64,000 nucleotides of DNA, taken from positions 2,170,001 to 2,234,000 of the forward strand of contig OZ176053.1 in assembly GCA_964247055.1 (NCBI GenBank), written 5' to 3'. This stretch comes from Paragordius varius. Its lineage: Eukaryota; Nematomorpha. The notes beneath the pieces were generated by a model that was not told the origin of the DNA, searched no databases, and was given only the letters and a program-made list of their open reading frames with translations. Below are positions 25,248 through 34,417 of this stretch, one piece after another (within the stretch, counting starts at the first letter, position 1; the number at the start of each line of letters is the position of its first letter). Made by a program: the position numbers and the translations under genes.

Positions 25248-26181
25248 GATATTCCTATAACTAAAATTTATATAGGCTTCAAAAACCTTTTAAATTTTTT
25301 TATCACGTCATACAGTTTAAATTTTTCGATACAGTTTCATTTCACTTTAATAAATGTTTTCAATATTAATGAGTTTTTCTCTCTCTCTCTCTGTCTCTTT
25401 GATTTTAAAAAGAGAGTTTACCGCCGGAAAGCTTTATATAAGATTAAGATTGTAAAAAAAACACTTCATTTAAAGCTAATTGTTGATTTCAAAACCAATT
25501 TTACTAAGCGTAAAATATTTTTTTTGGGGGGGATTCGCAAATTAAGGTATTCTGATAAGTATTCCAAATGAAAAAAGAATTGCAAATTTCCTCTGTTTTA
25601 TTCTCTACATGCTAACTAAATGGTTGTTAGGTAGGTAGGTAACAAACAATCTTATTATTAATTAGGTTTTGATTAGAAAAATCAATAAGTTATTATTATT
25701 ATTATATGTGGTAGAGGAATAAGATATAAACACTTTCACTTATTTTTACGGGGATTTACTGATTATTTTAGCATACTTTTTTTTCCATACTATATTATGT
25801 ATGCATTTATATAGTTAAGGTAAAGGTAAATTTAAAAAAATGGTGCTTAAGGGAGTAGATTATAAAATATTTTGTTGGATCATTTATTACCATTTGATAT
25901 ACTAAGTTGATTTAAGTAAAAGTGGCGACGTAAAATGAATCGTAATACAAATGTTATAAAGAAGCCTATATAGATATTTAGGACAAAACCTTATTAATCA
26001 TATCACTTTTAAACGACAAATACTATCTTTTTAAAAAAAATTTAGATTGCAAAAAATTGTTAACATGTTCTTACTTTAATCGAATAGAATCGTGCCTTTG
26101 AAGGTCAGCATTGCGTTTTAGCACAGAAATAATTTTTTCGCGCTCAGTTTCGTCAAAATTTTTTAAATCAAAAATTTGCAT
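1646..26181 (-). CDS. SYTL: Synaptotagmin-like protein (Slp/granuphilin type), 12 exons, C-terminal part outside window
   Basis: Slp proteins bind GTP-Rab27 through an N-terminal Slp-homology domain and membranes through C-terminal C2 domains, tethering secretory vesicles. Exons (all phases agree): 26181-26075, 16519-16326, 15167-15010, 14422-13989, 11272-11136, 9340-8997, 7136-5750, 5356-5116, 4919-4626, 4442-3573, 3301-2979, 2179-1646; about 1,674 codons. Residues 1-50 form the Rab-binding helix (FDETEREKIISVLKRN, ELKAEIKRLKVRGAL). Zinc-finger pairs are C61/C64, C78/C81, C86/C89 and C291/C294, followed by KSGDWFYKQ, the Slp SGxWFY motif. Residues ~310-1350 are a Ser/Asn-rich linker. A C2 domain opens near 1352 (GQILLSIHY, LEIHILECKDL) but its remaining strands are not seen. 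The last exon ends at a GT that matches another donor here; the alternative is an in-frame TAG at 1641-1643. The final two junctions are the least certain. Confidence 0.85.
2273..2548. mobile_element. Family A MITE, copy 2
   Basis: CAGTAAAAACTGAAATTATA at left, ATTTCAATATTCAGTG at right; sub-terminal ACGGACAAAACGT and GACAACCATACTTTTT are also inverted. In Slp intron 11. Confidence 0.8.
4447..4502. repeat. (TA)n tract forming the 3' splice region of Slp exon 10
   Basis: About 27 TA units end 5 bp upstream (minus strand) of the ACATAG acceptor of exon 4442-3573. Confidence 0.95.
7630..7716. mobile_element. Family A MITE, half copy
   Basis: One arm only: CAGACAAACCGTAAAAAAAC followed by GACAACCATACTTTTTAAAC. 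Confidence 0.55.
8066..8805 (+). pseudogene. Decayed mariner transposase
   Basis: A frame-broken plus-strand remnant in Slp intron 6. Recognisable pieces in order: EDAKVQELLVDPFQTEQN (HTH region), DEKWPYFVNPKQK, CNRFGKIYHARGQVGPEKC and a C-terminal stretch near 8640-8790. The second piece aligns with the first catalytic Asp of mariner (DEKWIYYDNPKRK). Many stops and frame changes show it is long dead. I did not find convincing terminal repeats. Confidence 0.72.
9617..9703. mobile_element. Family A MITE, half copy
   Basis: One arm only: ACAGTAAATATTAAAAG then GCAACCATACTTTGCAAACC. Confidence 0.55.
9744..10274. mobile_element. 0.5 kb TIR DNA element, copy 2
   Basis: TIR CTTCGATTCAAATTGG at left and its exact complement at right, with the subterminal TTACCCCAGGC block also inverted (GCCTGGGGTA). 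The best-preserved copy; lies in Slp intron 5. Confidence 0.8.
13457..13768. mobile_element. Family A MITE, copy 3
   Basis: Left ATCGAAATTATACGG, right ACGTTTTGTCCGTAAAATA and TTTTTACTGTA. Immediately followed by the long (TA)n tract at 13770-13843. Slp intron 4. Confidence 0.75.
13770..13843. repeat. (TA)n tract, about 35 units
   Basis: The longest microsatellite in the window; Slp intron 4, next to a family A element. Confidence 0.97.
14880..14999. mobile_element. Family E element, copy 1, abutting Slp exon 3
   Basis: Ends ATTAGCGTATGGCAC and GCCATACGCTACTTT, inverted; finishes about 10 bp from the exon 3 donor. Confidence 0.65.
15263..15402. mobile_element. Family E element, copy 2
   Basis: AATTGGTAATACAGTAG at left and its complement CTACTGTATTACAAATGG at right. 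Confidence 0.8.
15466..15608. mobile_element. Family E element, copy 3
   Basis: TTGGCAATACAGTAGTGTAT at left, ATATGCTACTGCATTACCAA at right. Confidence 0.82.
15968..16252. mobile_element. Family E element, copy 4, longer and worn
   Basis: TTTGGTAAAGTAACATATGG at left, TACGCTACTGTATTACCAAT at right. Confidence 0.6.
16657..16859. mobile_element. Family D foldback element, copy 1
   Basis: Near-complete palindrome: ACAGTATGAGTAAGTATACA at left and its complement near 16840-16857; TTGCCAAATAGTAAATACAA is inverted around TATTATTGGTTAATA. Confidence 0.88.
17593..18927 (+). CDS. Divergent rhodopsin-like GPCR, intronless
   Basis: A single 444-residue open frame with seven hydrophobic segments: TM1 near 61-82 with the class A Asn (FGIGGNVMGIVYVAR), TM2 ~91-110, TM3 ~145-163 ending LDHYMILRHP (a DHY version of DRY), TM4 ~187-203, TM5 ~265-288, TM6 ~362-382 and TM7 ~396-422. 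The N-terminus has potential N-glycosylation sites (NFS, NST, NDS). A basic, Ser/Pro-rich third intracellular loop (~290-355) separates TM5 and TM6. TM6 lacks CWxP and TM7 lacks a clear NPxxY, so it is strongly diverged, perhaps near FMRFamide-receptor-like peptide receptors; the ligand cannot be read. AATAAA at 18923-18928 overlaps the stop codon and a second lies at 18931-18936. The gene sits entirely inside the first intron of the antisense Slp gene. Confidence 0.8.
   Translation: MENFQNFSIAYGGGLNSTYLITKYAHYIRNDSNVWDKGPRNPLCSLDAFHTFNWRNFNTIHKLIIAPLLILFGIGGNVMGIVYVARQKRKNLSDIFLLYMVSFSLLYCFFKAIWNFEAIRVAIYSIYKLSSGWNQYDTHYNLWLMKSVSKACIFTFLLLLLDHYMILRHPHRYSAFKSTKSLRYLPIIFWMICLVLSATTLVWYQDARCILVIPKTELSAWTNRFFMPITRFRRLEREVLGEYYILTVHYKYKIHEPMWLFYYDIFREIILSIIPGVLILYFGIYITINLFAFLKRRRHQKNKTSPGLPDPSKIIVPSCTNKQSPSIITPNSAADKASSKISDAVFLDRDLQKQPKFNILLEVRYIIIFVLYVICHTYSMLTVMIRQHLENIRPYVSFNMTYVIEAGINLEFFFFMTLIYIIFLTDKRFQATFCRNVCKCFKFQ
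19635..19974. mobile_element. hAT-type non-autonomous element with 8-bp TSD
   Basis: Starts CAGTGGGTATCCTCC and ends GGACACCCCTG, the CAGGGGTGTCC-type hAT terminus. It is flanked by 8-bp direct repeats ATTTAAAC / GTTTAAAC (one mismatch). Internal GCGGGCCGCACATAAAGG and a (TA)n tract. Slp intron 1. Confidence 0.82.
20078..20432. mobile_element. Family F palindrome, copy 1 (partial)
   Basis: Retains CAGCTGATTTAAAAT, GGCAATAAAAAAG and the terminal GGGTAAAACTACCCCAAAAG. Confidence 0.6.
20657..20935. mobile_element. Family A MITE, copy 4
   Basis: AAAACTGAAATTTTACAGAC at left, ATTTTAATTTTTACTGTA at right; full palindromic structure with AACCATACTTTTTGAA inside. Confidence 0.8.
21053..21347. mobile_element. 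Family A MITE, copy 5
   Basis: CAGTAAAAATTGAAATTTTA at left, TTTTAATTTTTACTG at right. 120 bp from copy 4. Confidence 0.82.
22440..22728. mobile_element. Family B palindromic MITE, copy 1
   Basis: 21-nt subterminal units (AATTTACCCTTGAACAATTC) and the inverted GGGTAAATTTAAATTG block; the terminal ATACCATTT is worn at left and AATAGTATAG remains at right. Confidence 0.7.
24205..24625. mobile_element. Family F palindrome, copy 2 (divergent)
   Basis: Carries GAACAGCTGATTTTAAAA, TGCCTGTTTTATTAGCGAT and an ATTAACCCCAAAAC end; abuts copy 3. Confidence 0.5.
24626..25140. mobile_element. Family F palindrome, copy 3
   Basis: ATTACCTTTTGGGGTAATTT at left; ATAAAATTACCCGAAAAAG and a final GGTAATAAAG at right. 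Internal ATATCAGCTGTTCATTC and GACTCTAGAAGTCACAAAAC. Confidence 0.75.
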
Positions 26182-26288
26182 GGCATTATGAATGTCTCCA
26201 AAAACAGGCGTCGCACATTTGGATAAAAATCCGAAAACAAAAATAGCCAATAATAAATAAATACGGTTAAAATATAAAAAAACTATTA

Positions 26289-29200
26289 TTATACGTAAAC
26301 ATTTATTTTTAAATTAAAATTTTGCATAGATTTTATAAAGTAATCTGGTAATTCTGAATCTATATTCATTAATTCTTCGCAGCCTTTAACTCTGTTGTTG
26401 GGTAGGAAAGGCAATGATATTGATTTTAAATGCACCATTTGCGGAATACATAATGTATCATTGTAATCTTGTATTTGATATTTCCTTAAATATTGTTTTG
26501 TCCTTTCGGGCAGTTTCTTTGGGCAAGGCAAAGGGATAAAAAATGGATATATTTACAAATAAATATTCGCTCTTATAAAAATTTGTTAAATAGTTTTTGA
26601 AAGTTAAATAAAATTACATTTGTAAAGTAATGTTAGGGCCAAAAAAACATTTTTTATGAATTTGTAAATTAAATGACCCGCTAAGAATTGTACTAAGGAT
26701 AAAAAATGTTGGATATTTACCTCTAAAATTTTACTGGGAGAGTATTAATAAAAATAATAACATTAGATGCAAAACCCTACGTTTTATGTGAAATATTAAT
26801 TAGAATTCATGATAAATTAATTAAGCAAACCACTTTTTACTTAACGTTTCCATGAAGTTTTTTGTAATTAACGAATAATTTTGATTAAAAATTCTTTTCT
26901 AAAAAATCGGTGTCAATTCCATGTTTTTATCAAATTTTAATTTCGGCGAAAAAGGCGCAATTTGAAAAAAGGAGAATAAAAATCTATTTATAAGGACCAT
27001 ATCTGTGTTACTATTACCTAAGTTTATAATTATAAAAATAAATGCTTAATATAAAAAAAATATGATAATTTGGTATTACCTGTTGTGTATCGTTACACAA
27101 TGTTGGATCTAACAAAGTTCGTCCATCATTTAAGCTTTTAAGGAATACTAGTTGTTGAGAAAACATATGATCACCCAATATGGGACATAACAGCTTTTGT
27201 ACGGCAAACATATTTATAATACTGTGTGCAACTATATGATGCGTGAAAATTTTTTTTATTAAATTATACATATATTGTACATTATTCTAAATACACCATT
27301 TACAGTTTAAATCACCCTCAAACAATTTAAATTCCCCTTTAAACAATTCAAATTCACCCTACAATTCAAATTACCCCCCGAAGAATTCAAATTTACCCTT
27401 GAACAATTCGAATTCACCCTAAAAATATGGGTTTTCTACGTAATATAACTCATTAATAATATAAAATACATCTTTAGGGCATAGTTTATTATTTTTTCAG
27501 TATTATTTTAATTCCAAAAAAAATTTGATTTTTTAAAAATATAAAAAAATATAAGTAATTTTTAATCTTAAAAAAATACTATATTTATTTTAGAATGAAT
27601 TTGTTTAAGGGTGAATTTGAATTGTAAATGGTATATTTTTTTAAGAGTAAAAACATTTAATAAAGAATCACATCTTTTAAAACTGACCAGTTTAAGAAAA
27701 TATAAAAAATGGAATCTTATTAACAAATAAGTTAATATGAAAGGTTTCCTCCATAATGGTTATTTAAAAAAACTCATCAAATTTAATAAAAATAATTTTT
27801 CCAGTGAATTTTAATTATATTTTATAATTTTAAAACTTATCTTAATTTTGTGTCTCTACTAAACCTTACAACTTAAATATAACGATTATAAAAAATTAGG
27901 TTAAGATATTTGCACTTAAAGACTGTCTTTCAACATTTCAAGTTGGTCCTTAAATTTATTCCATGCTTTTATCAAGCAATTAAATAAAAACCTTTTTTGT
28001 TACAAAATAATTTATCCTATTCAATAGTATTTTAACTTAATAATACGGTTAAAAAATGCAGTTAATAACCCAAAAAACGCATGTAAAATTGAAACTTTGT
28101 TTTTATATTAAATGTTGTGGTATTGATTATAATGTTCATGTAAATATAAACATTGTAAAGGTTGGGGATGAATGATATATATAGTTTTAGATAAATAATG
28201 TTTAAGGACCAATACTTGAAATGTAAATGTTTATTTTTACAAAATAAAAACAAATTATATACATGCGTATACCCCAAATTTTTTTTAAAAAATCAAATAA
28301 TTATTCATAGGTACAACACGTTAAAATTTAAGGGAAAATATTTTCATAAGAAAACAACCATCCTTTTGTGACCCAAATAAGTTGCTACAATAAAAAAATT
28401 AAGGATCAAAACAGTATATAATTGTTTTTTTTGGCGAACAATTTTATTGTTTAATTTATATTAAATTCCAAAGTATTTATAACTTATTAATAATGTTTTA
28501 CACAAAAAATGAAAATAATAACCCAAAAAGGCATGCATCATCAAAGTGTTATTAAAAATGGAAAAATGGGATTAAATATATGCATGCACTGATAGAAAAC
28601 TATCAAAATAAACTTCATCTGTTTGACTTATTAAAACTTAAAGGATATATATATCAAAAATTAATCACTTTTAAAAGAAGATAATTTTTTAATGGTAGTT
28701 TAATAAAAAAATAGTCTAATAATTATAATGCATCTCATAACTTTTCAATTGTTATTTAATATAAAAAAAATAAAAAAATCATACGAAAATCAGTTGAAAA
28801 TTCGTAAAGGCTTGTGAAACTGTCAGTATTGTAGGCTAAACATTTATAATGCAAACGGTATTTCTTAATTAATTTTTCCAAAATTAATCGCTGGCTAGGT
28901 TTTTCTGTGATATTCCACTAAAGAAATAGAAATGGTTTAATTGAACAAATAAAATACTATATATTTTTCTAGAAAAATATATTTTCATAAATTATATATA
29001 TGCCCGATGTGTGTTAGATTTTGATTGAAATGATTTAATGTAAAAAGTATGTTGGCCGGAAAGTTGTGCTTTGTTAGGTGTGCCCAAACATAACGCCCTA
29101 TATATAAACATATATAAATCCATAACTTTTATCAGGTCGTTTAAAAAGCAAAATATAAATTATGATATTTAAGCGACTTTGACTATTCTTTTTTATTAAA

Positions 29201-29954
29201 TTGTTTAATTTAAAATAAATAAGAATTAGTATATGCTAATATTTGTATGACATTTTGCCCATATTGTCCAAATATAAATTAACAGAATAAAAAGGAAGTT
29301 AAAACTAGACTGAAAATTGTTGGAACATTAACCAAAATTATTTGGCAAAATATATAAAATCGGATCTATTAAATCAGAAATGTTTAAAAAAATTCATAAA
29401 TTAATATAAGCTGTAGCGTTTTGGATAAAAACAAGTATACATATCTAATTTGTTGTAAAATTTTATTTTAATAATTTATATATATGGATTTACCATATTT
29501 TAAGGCTATTTAATTTGTGTGTTCGGCTATGTGTTATCAGTAATTTTAATTTTTCAGCTTCTTGCATAGTTGTCGACAACATAACTAAACCAGAATAATA
29601 ACTAATCCAATTAACTAAAAAAATACCGATTAAGGCCACGAACTATGTACAAATTTTTTACATTCAGTTCTTCACATAAATTTTGCGTTACATCTGAAAG
29701 GGATAATCCTGCATTTTCTGTCCCATGGGCTAAATCACAATTAGGAATCAAAAACAACTTAGCGCTAGCCCATTAGGTTTATTTAGGATAATTGTGTCAT
29801 TTTTGTTGTAAACAATATTGTTTAGCACCAAAGAAATTAATTCCGCCTTGTGATTCCAAATCCGTGTGGGAATTTTAAGGCTTAATTGAGGTGTTGCCAT
29901 ATGAAAGATTTCACCACATTTGTTGCATCTGTTAACCAATTTTATACGTGGCAT
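26289..29954 (-). CDS. RPUSD3: Mitochondrial pseudouridine synthase-like protein RPUSD3
   Basis: RPUSD3 is a RluA-family protein of the mitochondrial matrix linked to mt-mRNA pseudouridylation and mitoribosome biogenesis. Exons: 29954-29759, 29729-29640, 29614-29494, 29097-29004, 28917-28785, 27231-27080, 26516-26289; 337 residues, against about 350 in human. The N-terminus is basic and Met-led, as for mitochondrial import. Landmarks: LNKPNGL then THGTENAGLSLSDV (the family NKPxGLpVhGg..lSLsdvL region), SGLVMLSTTMQEAEKL, CPILGDHMFS (human CPVLGDHMYS) and a C-terminal MVHLKSISLPF segment. The site of the RluA HRLDxxTSG motif reads LNWISYYSG, so the catalytic Asp is absent; as I recall, human RPUSD3 also lacks it. 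Introns 1 and 2 are only 29 and 25 nt. Intron 4 needs a GC-AG splice at 29003. Intron 5 (1.55 kb) holds mobile elements. Confidence 0.88.
27291..27634. mobile_element. Family B MITE, copy 2, expanded left units
   Basis: ACACCATTTACAGTTTAAAT at left and TTGAATTGTAAATGGTATA at right. The left side has about six 21-nt units, the right about two. RPUSD3 intron 5. Confidence 0.82.
27917..28228. mobile_element. Family C element, shorter copy
   Basis: TTTCAAGTTGGTCCTTAAAT at left and AAGGACCAATACTTGAAATG at right; the outer ends are worn. RPUSD3 intron 5. Confidence 0.6.
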
Positions 29955-29996
29955 TTTTCGAATCTCATATTTTTTTGAATTAATTGAAATATAACA
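29955..29996. promoter_or_regulatory. 42-bp divergent spacer between RPUSD3 and calumenin start codons
   Basis: The two start codons face away from each other with 42 AT-rich bases between them. Transcription of one or both genes must begin inside the neighbour's coding or 5' region, or from a shared bidirectional promoter here. No TATA box or other motif can be assigned by eye. Confidence 0.5.
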
Positions 29997-31502
29997 ATGT
30001 GCAATAACTACTTAATATTTATCGCTATTTATTCCACACTAATTCTTTCCACATCATGCGTACCTAAAGTATTTTATTTCCGTTTTTATAAATATTTTTT
30101 TTTCGTCGTCAGGAAACAAAGCATTATGAACAAGGAGTACATAACCCAAACTATGATGCACAAGCAATTTTAGGTGAAGAAAATTTAACTGGAGTTTCTG
30201 AGGAAAAAAAGCGTATGAGATTGGGGTATAAATACAATTTTTTTATTATATATTAGTGATATTGTTGATGAAATGGATACTGATAAAAATGGATTGATAT
30301 CTCAAGATGAGCTCAAAAAATATATTCAACACATGCAAGTAAAAAAACGTCCCTAAATGACTTTTAGTTAAAATATGTGACATCCGACACGGAGCGGCAT
30401 TGGAAACATTTAAAACTGAACGATTACATCAATTTTACTTTTTATGCCGAAAAAACTTATGGACTTCCTGGTAATAATTCGTAAGAATTTGGGTGAAAAA
30501 TAAATTTTTTGTATATTGTAAATTTATATTTAAGCTTTTTTTACATTTTTATTGGACAATAACTTTTTTTATAAAAAAAATTAATTTTATACAAATTTTA
30601 ATTTAAAGTCCAAAAAAATTGTTCCAAAACTTTATTAAAAAGTTATTTACTTTTCCATATTTACAATTTTAAGCGCCTTAAAGACAAATTTGTCCTAAAA
30701 TCATTACTTTTTTCTGTAAAGAATTTCATATTTTGTTCCCTATAAAAGGAATAAAATACTCTCTTTATAAACCCTAAATTTTAGATGACCCTGAATTCAA
30801 AGACCGAATTGAAAGAGATCAATTGAAATGGAATGCCGCCGATGTGGACAGAGATGGACAACTTTCAAAACAGGAATTTATGGTTTTTTTGCACCCGGAA
30901 GATCATGAACATATGAAATATATTGTTATGAATGTAATTTTATTTTTAGCTTTTTTTCAGAATTAATTATTGAAAAAATAAATTAAATTCTTAATTATGT
31001 GACATATAAACATCAAATTTGTGTTTATTACGTTAAAATATGCAAAAAGATTTTGTTATATTGCTCAAAATTGTATAAAATTAGTTAGATATCTTTTAAT
31101 TGATTTTTAAAATAATAATTTAACTATAATAGGAAACGTTTCAAGATATCGATAAAAACGGTGATGGGAAAATAACGTTAGAAGAATACATTGGTATATC
31201 TAATTTATATTTCATAATGCATGCTAACTAGTAACACTTGCTATTTATTAACTATTAAATTTAAAATGTTAATGGCCTATTTTATTTGGCTGATTACGTT
31301 TTTTTTATTCATGTTTTTTTAATTTTCATTATTATTAATAATTCGTACTCTATAATTAATTTATTGTTTCTCATTTTATGACATGTATAGCATAAATTTT
31401 ATATTTTTTTATGGTTTAAGAACGTCATTCAAACAATTTATCAATAAAAATTGTACAAAGTCAGGTAATTTTACCCTTGTAATTTACCACTGTTTTAGAA
31501 GA

Positions 31503-31563
<61 letters not shown>

Positions 31564-33896
31564 AGCGGTATGGCATAATTATGTTAATATTCTCCATAAT
31601 AACCATTTATTGTTTTTTACCATACACTACTGTAAACTAAAATTTAAATCTAATCATTATATAATGATTAATATCATATTGATGCAACCACTACTTACGT
31701 CGATATTAAACCTTTTTATAGTTACAAGAATTAGATATTTTCAGAAAGAAATTATAACATTTTTTTGGTTTTCAATAAGCATATTTATTGTAAACATACT
31801 TTTATATATACCATTTACGATTCAAGTTCACCCTTGAACAATTCATATTCATTCTCGAACAACTCGAATTTACCTCTGAACAATTCAAATTCACCCTAAA
31901 CATAAATTATGTGTGGGTTAATATAACTCATCATTAATATGAAATATAGCTTTATGGCTTAATTTATTATTTTTTCGGTATTGTTTTAATTTTAAACGTA
32001 AATTCATTTAAATTTATAAAAAAATATTGGTAATAATTTTTAATCTTAAAACAATTTATTTTAGGGTGAATTTGAATAGTTCAAGGGTGTAATTGAAGCG
32101 TAAATGGTATATCACAAGTTACAAAAATTATTAAAGTTTTTTAAAAAATATCATTTTTTTGTTTCATAGGTGATTTATATCACATTGATCCAACAACTAC
32201 CAATGGCGAAGACGAACCTGAATGGGTTAAACAAGAACGAATCCAGTTTCGTGAATATCGAGATAAAGATAAAGACGGTTTCTTAAACATGGATGAACTC
32301 AAGGAATGGTATATGCCCGATGATTACGATCACGCTGAAGCCGAAGCCATACACCTTATAACTGAGGCTGACACTGATAAGGTAGTATATTTTTAAAGAT
32401 CTATCAGTTTTTCAAAGTTGATGGTACTTGATTTGAGATAAGTTTTTATTGCTGTTTTCCAATTGTTTCTATTTTCCGCATCTTCTATTTTTAATTTGGC
32501 ATCAGTAAGATCATTATAGTACTGATCCAGCTTTTGAAGGGTCTGCCAGGCATTGAGCTAGGTGTGGAGTAGGACATCGTTATATGTATATAATTATCTG
32601 GTGGTCTACGATGGATGTGACCAGCCCATCTCAGTCTTTTAGCTCTTAGAAAGCGATCAAGAGCAGTGATATTGAGAATTTTATAAGGGTCAAATTGATT
32701 ATTAAAGTGAAAGAGTTCAGGATTATGTACAAAAAGTATTGTATTGAGTATTTTGGATTCTGATCTTTGGAATATACCAAGGTTTGACTTTGTCATGGGC
32801 CAACATTCCGTGCCGTAGGTTAGTGCAGGACGGATAATGGTAGAATATAGTTGCGATTCCGTTTCAAGTTTGATGTATTTATTATTAATTAGTAAAAATT
32901 AATTTTTTGCTATTCAGTTTACTAAGATTTTTGTTATGTGACCGCTGTTTCTTGTTTTAAACAGAGTACAAAACTTAAGGATTATAATTTTAAGCTATTG
33001 AGTTTATATATATGACCCTTTCCCGCTTTCCTTACTAGGGACTTTGTGTTGATCATTATACACTTTTTTGAATCGAATATGGCATTTTAATTTTAGAGTA
33101 ATAAGCGTTTTAAGTTGAATATACTGTACTATAAACTCATTTATTTTGAGTATTGTGGTGCTTGTATACAGATGGAGCTTAAGTAATTATTGAAATTTAT
33201 ATGAACTCTAAAACTTTTTATCAGGACCGACCCATTTTTCATCTCGAATCTTCTTGCACAAAAATTGGATTTCAAAGGTTAAATAATTAAAATTGATTAA
33301 TTACCAGATTTTAGAGTTTATCATACGACGGGTGGTCTTTGTTAATCTTTATTGCACTTATACTTCATATTCACCCTAGTGTTTTTTATGATTAATATTA
33401 CTTTTATTTTTTATTTTAAAAAAAATTTTGTTTAAATTCAAATAATACTGAAAAAATAGTAAACTAAGCCATATATAAAAATAAGTTATATAGGCCCGAA
33501 ATATATATATTAAAAATTGAAATTATACGAACAAAACGTTACCATTTAAAGATAAAAGAAAAGACAACCATCCATACATTTTAAATATTTTTTTAAAATA
33601 TAACTATTCTTTGTTAAAAATTTTAAAGTATAAAATAGAGTTAAAAATCGGTAACTTATCCAATAATGTTTTATTATACGATTTTTTTCATCATAGCATA
33701 AATTTTAAAAAAGTTTGATTATATTAAAAAAATGCCTTTATATATTTATTGTCCGTATAATTTTCATTTTAATCTATATATATAGGATGGTATGTTAACT
33801 AAAAACGAAATTTTGGACAAAATGGATTTATTTACGGGGAGTCAAGTAACGGATTATGGACACAGTATTGAACGCGAAGATCATGATGAATTATAA
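29997..33896 (+). CDS. CALU: Calumenin/reticulocalbin-type ER EF-hand protein
   Basis: CREC-family proteins are low-affinity Ca2+-binding proteins of the ER and secretory pathway. Exons: 29997-30059, 30113-30225, 30257-30338, 30368-30470, 30785-30933, 31133-31193, 32170-32381, 33786-33896; 297 residues. Exon 1 is a signal peptide ([20 protein letters not shown]). EF-hand loops: [12 protein letters not shown] (EF1), [12 protein letters not shown] (EF3), [14 protein letters not shown] (EF4), [12 protein letters not shown] (EF5) and [12 protein letters not shown], which spans the last splice junction (EF6). The EF2 position ([18 protein letters not shown]) has lost its acidic ligands. The protein ends HDEL, the ER-retrieval signal. 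Introns 1-3 are 53, 31 and 29 nt; later ones reach 1.4 kb and hold a LINE tail and palindromic elements. The choice between calumenin and reticulocalbin orthology is not settled. Confidence 0.93.
31506..31561. repeat. (TA)n tract, about 28 units
   Basis: Calumenin intron 6, between exon 6 and a half family E element. Confidence 0.97.
31596..31633. mobile_element. Family E element, right end only
   Basis: TTTTTTACCATACACTACTG-type end with no matching left arm; perhaps split by the neighbouring (TA)n tract. Confidence 0.4.
31808..32114. mobile_element. Family B MITE, copy 3
   Basis: TATACCATTTACGATTCAAG at left, TGAAGCGTAAATGGTATA at right; four exactly 21-nt-spaced left units. Calumenin intron 6. 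Confidence 0.85.
32393..32880 (-). mobile_element. 5'-truncated LINE, C-terminal end of reverse-transcriptase ORF
   Basis: Minus-strand translation gives the end of a non-LTR retrotransposon [19 protein letters not shown], then [16 protein letters not shown] and GRPFKSW. After one frame change it continues [23 protein letters not shown] and stops near 32397. This matches the post-RT tail of RTE/jockey-like LINEs (YGxExW, RLRWxGHv, GRPxxxW, DRxxWR). It lies in calumenin intron 7 in reverse orientation and is a dead 5'-truncated copy. Confidence 0.8.
33362..33497. mobile_element. Family B MITE, internal fragment
   Basis: TTCATATTCACCCTAGTG plus the family core around a poly-A-like ACTGAAAAAATAGT; lacks both ends. 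Confidence 0.5.
33507..33776. mobile_element. CALU: Family A MITE, copy 6, touching calumenin last acceptor
   Basis: TAAAAATTGAAATTATACGA at left and TGTCCGTATAATTTTCATTT at right. It ends about 10 bp before the last calumenin exon. Confidence 0.75.
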
Positions 33897-34097
33897 ATTT
33901 TTTATTTTTTTTTTCCTATATACCAAATTTTTATATAATTATTTTTGATCTAATAATTCTGTGAAATTTTATATGAGCATTTTAGGCGATGATATATTTA
34001 TCTGTTGACTTTTATATATACACAATGAGATATCACAGTTTTAATTAAATTACAATATTATGATAATTTTTTTAATCTTTTTACTCATTTAAGGCTT

Positions 34098-34342
34098 TTA
34101 CAGTAAAAATTGAAATTATACAAACAAAACGTTAAAAAAAACAATATTTTTTGCCAAAAAACGCTGTCCCTTTTTATACTTCATTTTATTAAAAATAACT
34201 CATTGATTTTAAACTAAAGAGTATAAAATAGAAATTTGGTAACATAATCAATTATAAGTTAAGGTTTAAAAAGTATGGCTTTCTGTTCAAAAAATATGTG
34301 TCTTTAAATTTTATGTTTTGTTCGCATGATTTAAATATACTA
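34098..34342. mobile_element. Family A MITE, copy 7
   Basis: CAGTAAAAATTGAAATTATA at left; the right arm is degenerate (ATGTTTTGTTCGCATGATT). Confidence 0.7.
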
Positions 34343-34417
34343 GAGACATTTTTTAATTTTTTGGGTGGTTTTTGTAACTTTTTAACAAAATTAAATATAC
34401 ATATACTATTTATTCAT

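Larger units (their letters stand above)
16520..26074. other. Slp intron 1 and contents
   Basis: This 9.5 kb intron separates the Rab-binding helix exon from the zinc-finger exon. Apart from the antisense GPCR it holds a foldback element at 16.66 kb, an hAT-type element at 19.6 kb, members of three palindromic families (20.1-25.1 kb) and (TA)n tracts. In 18.95-19.6, 21.4-22.4, 22.8-24.2 and 25.2-26.0 kb I see only AT-rich sequence with no convincing coding frame. Confidence 0.6.

Noticed and set aside
25245-25571. Plus-strand 108-aa open frame
   Set aside because: Begins beside a (TA)n tract and runs through a CT repeat; low-complexity Phe/Lys/Ile composition, no domain, no splice context.
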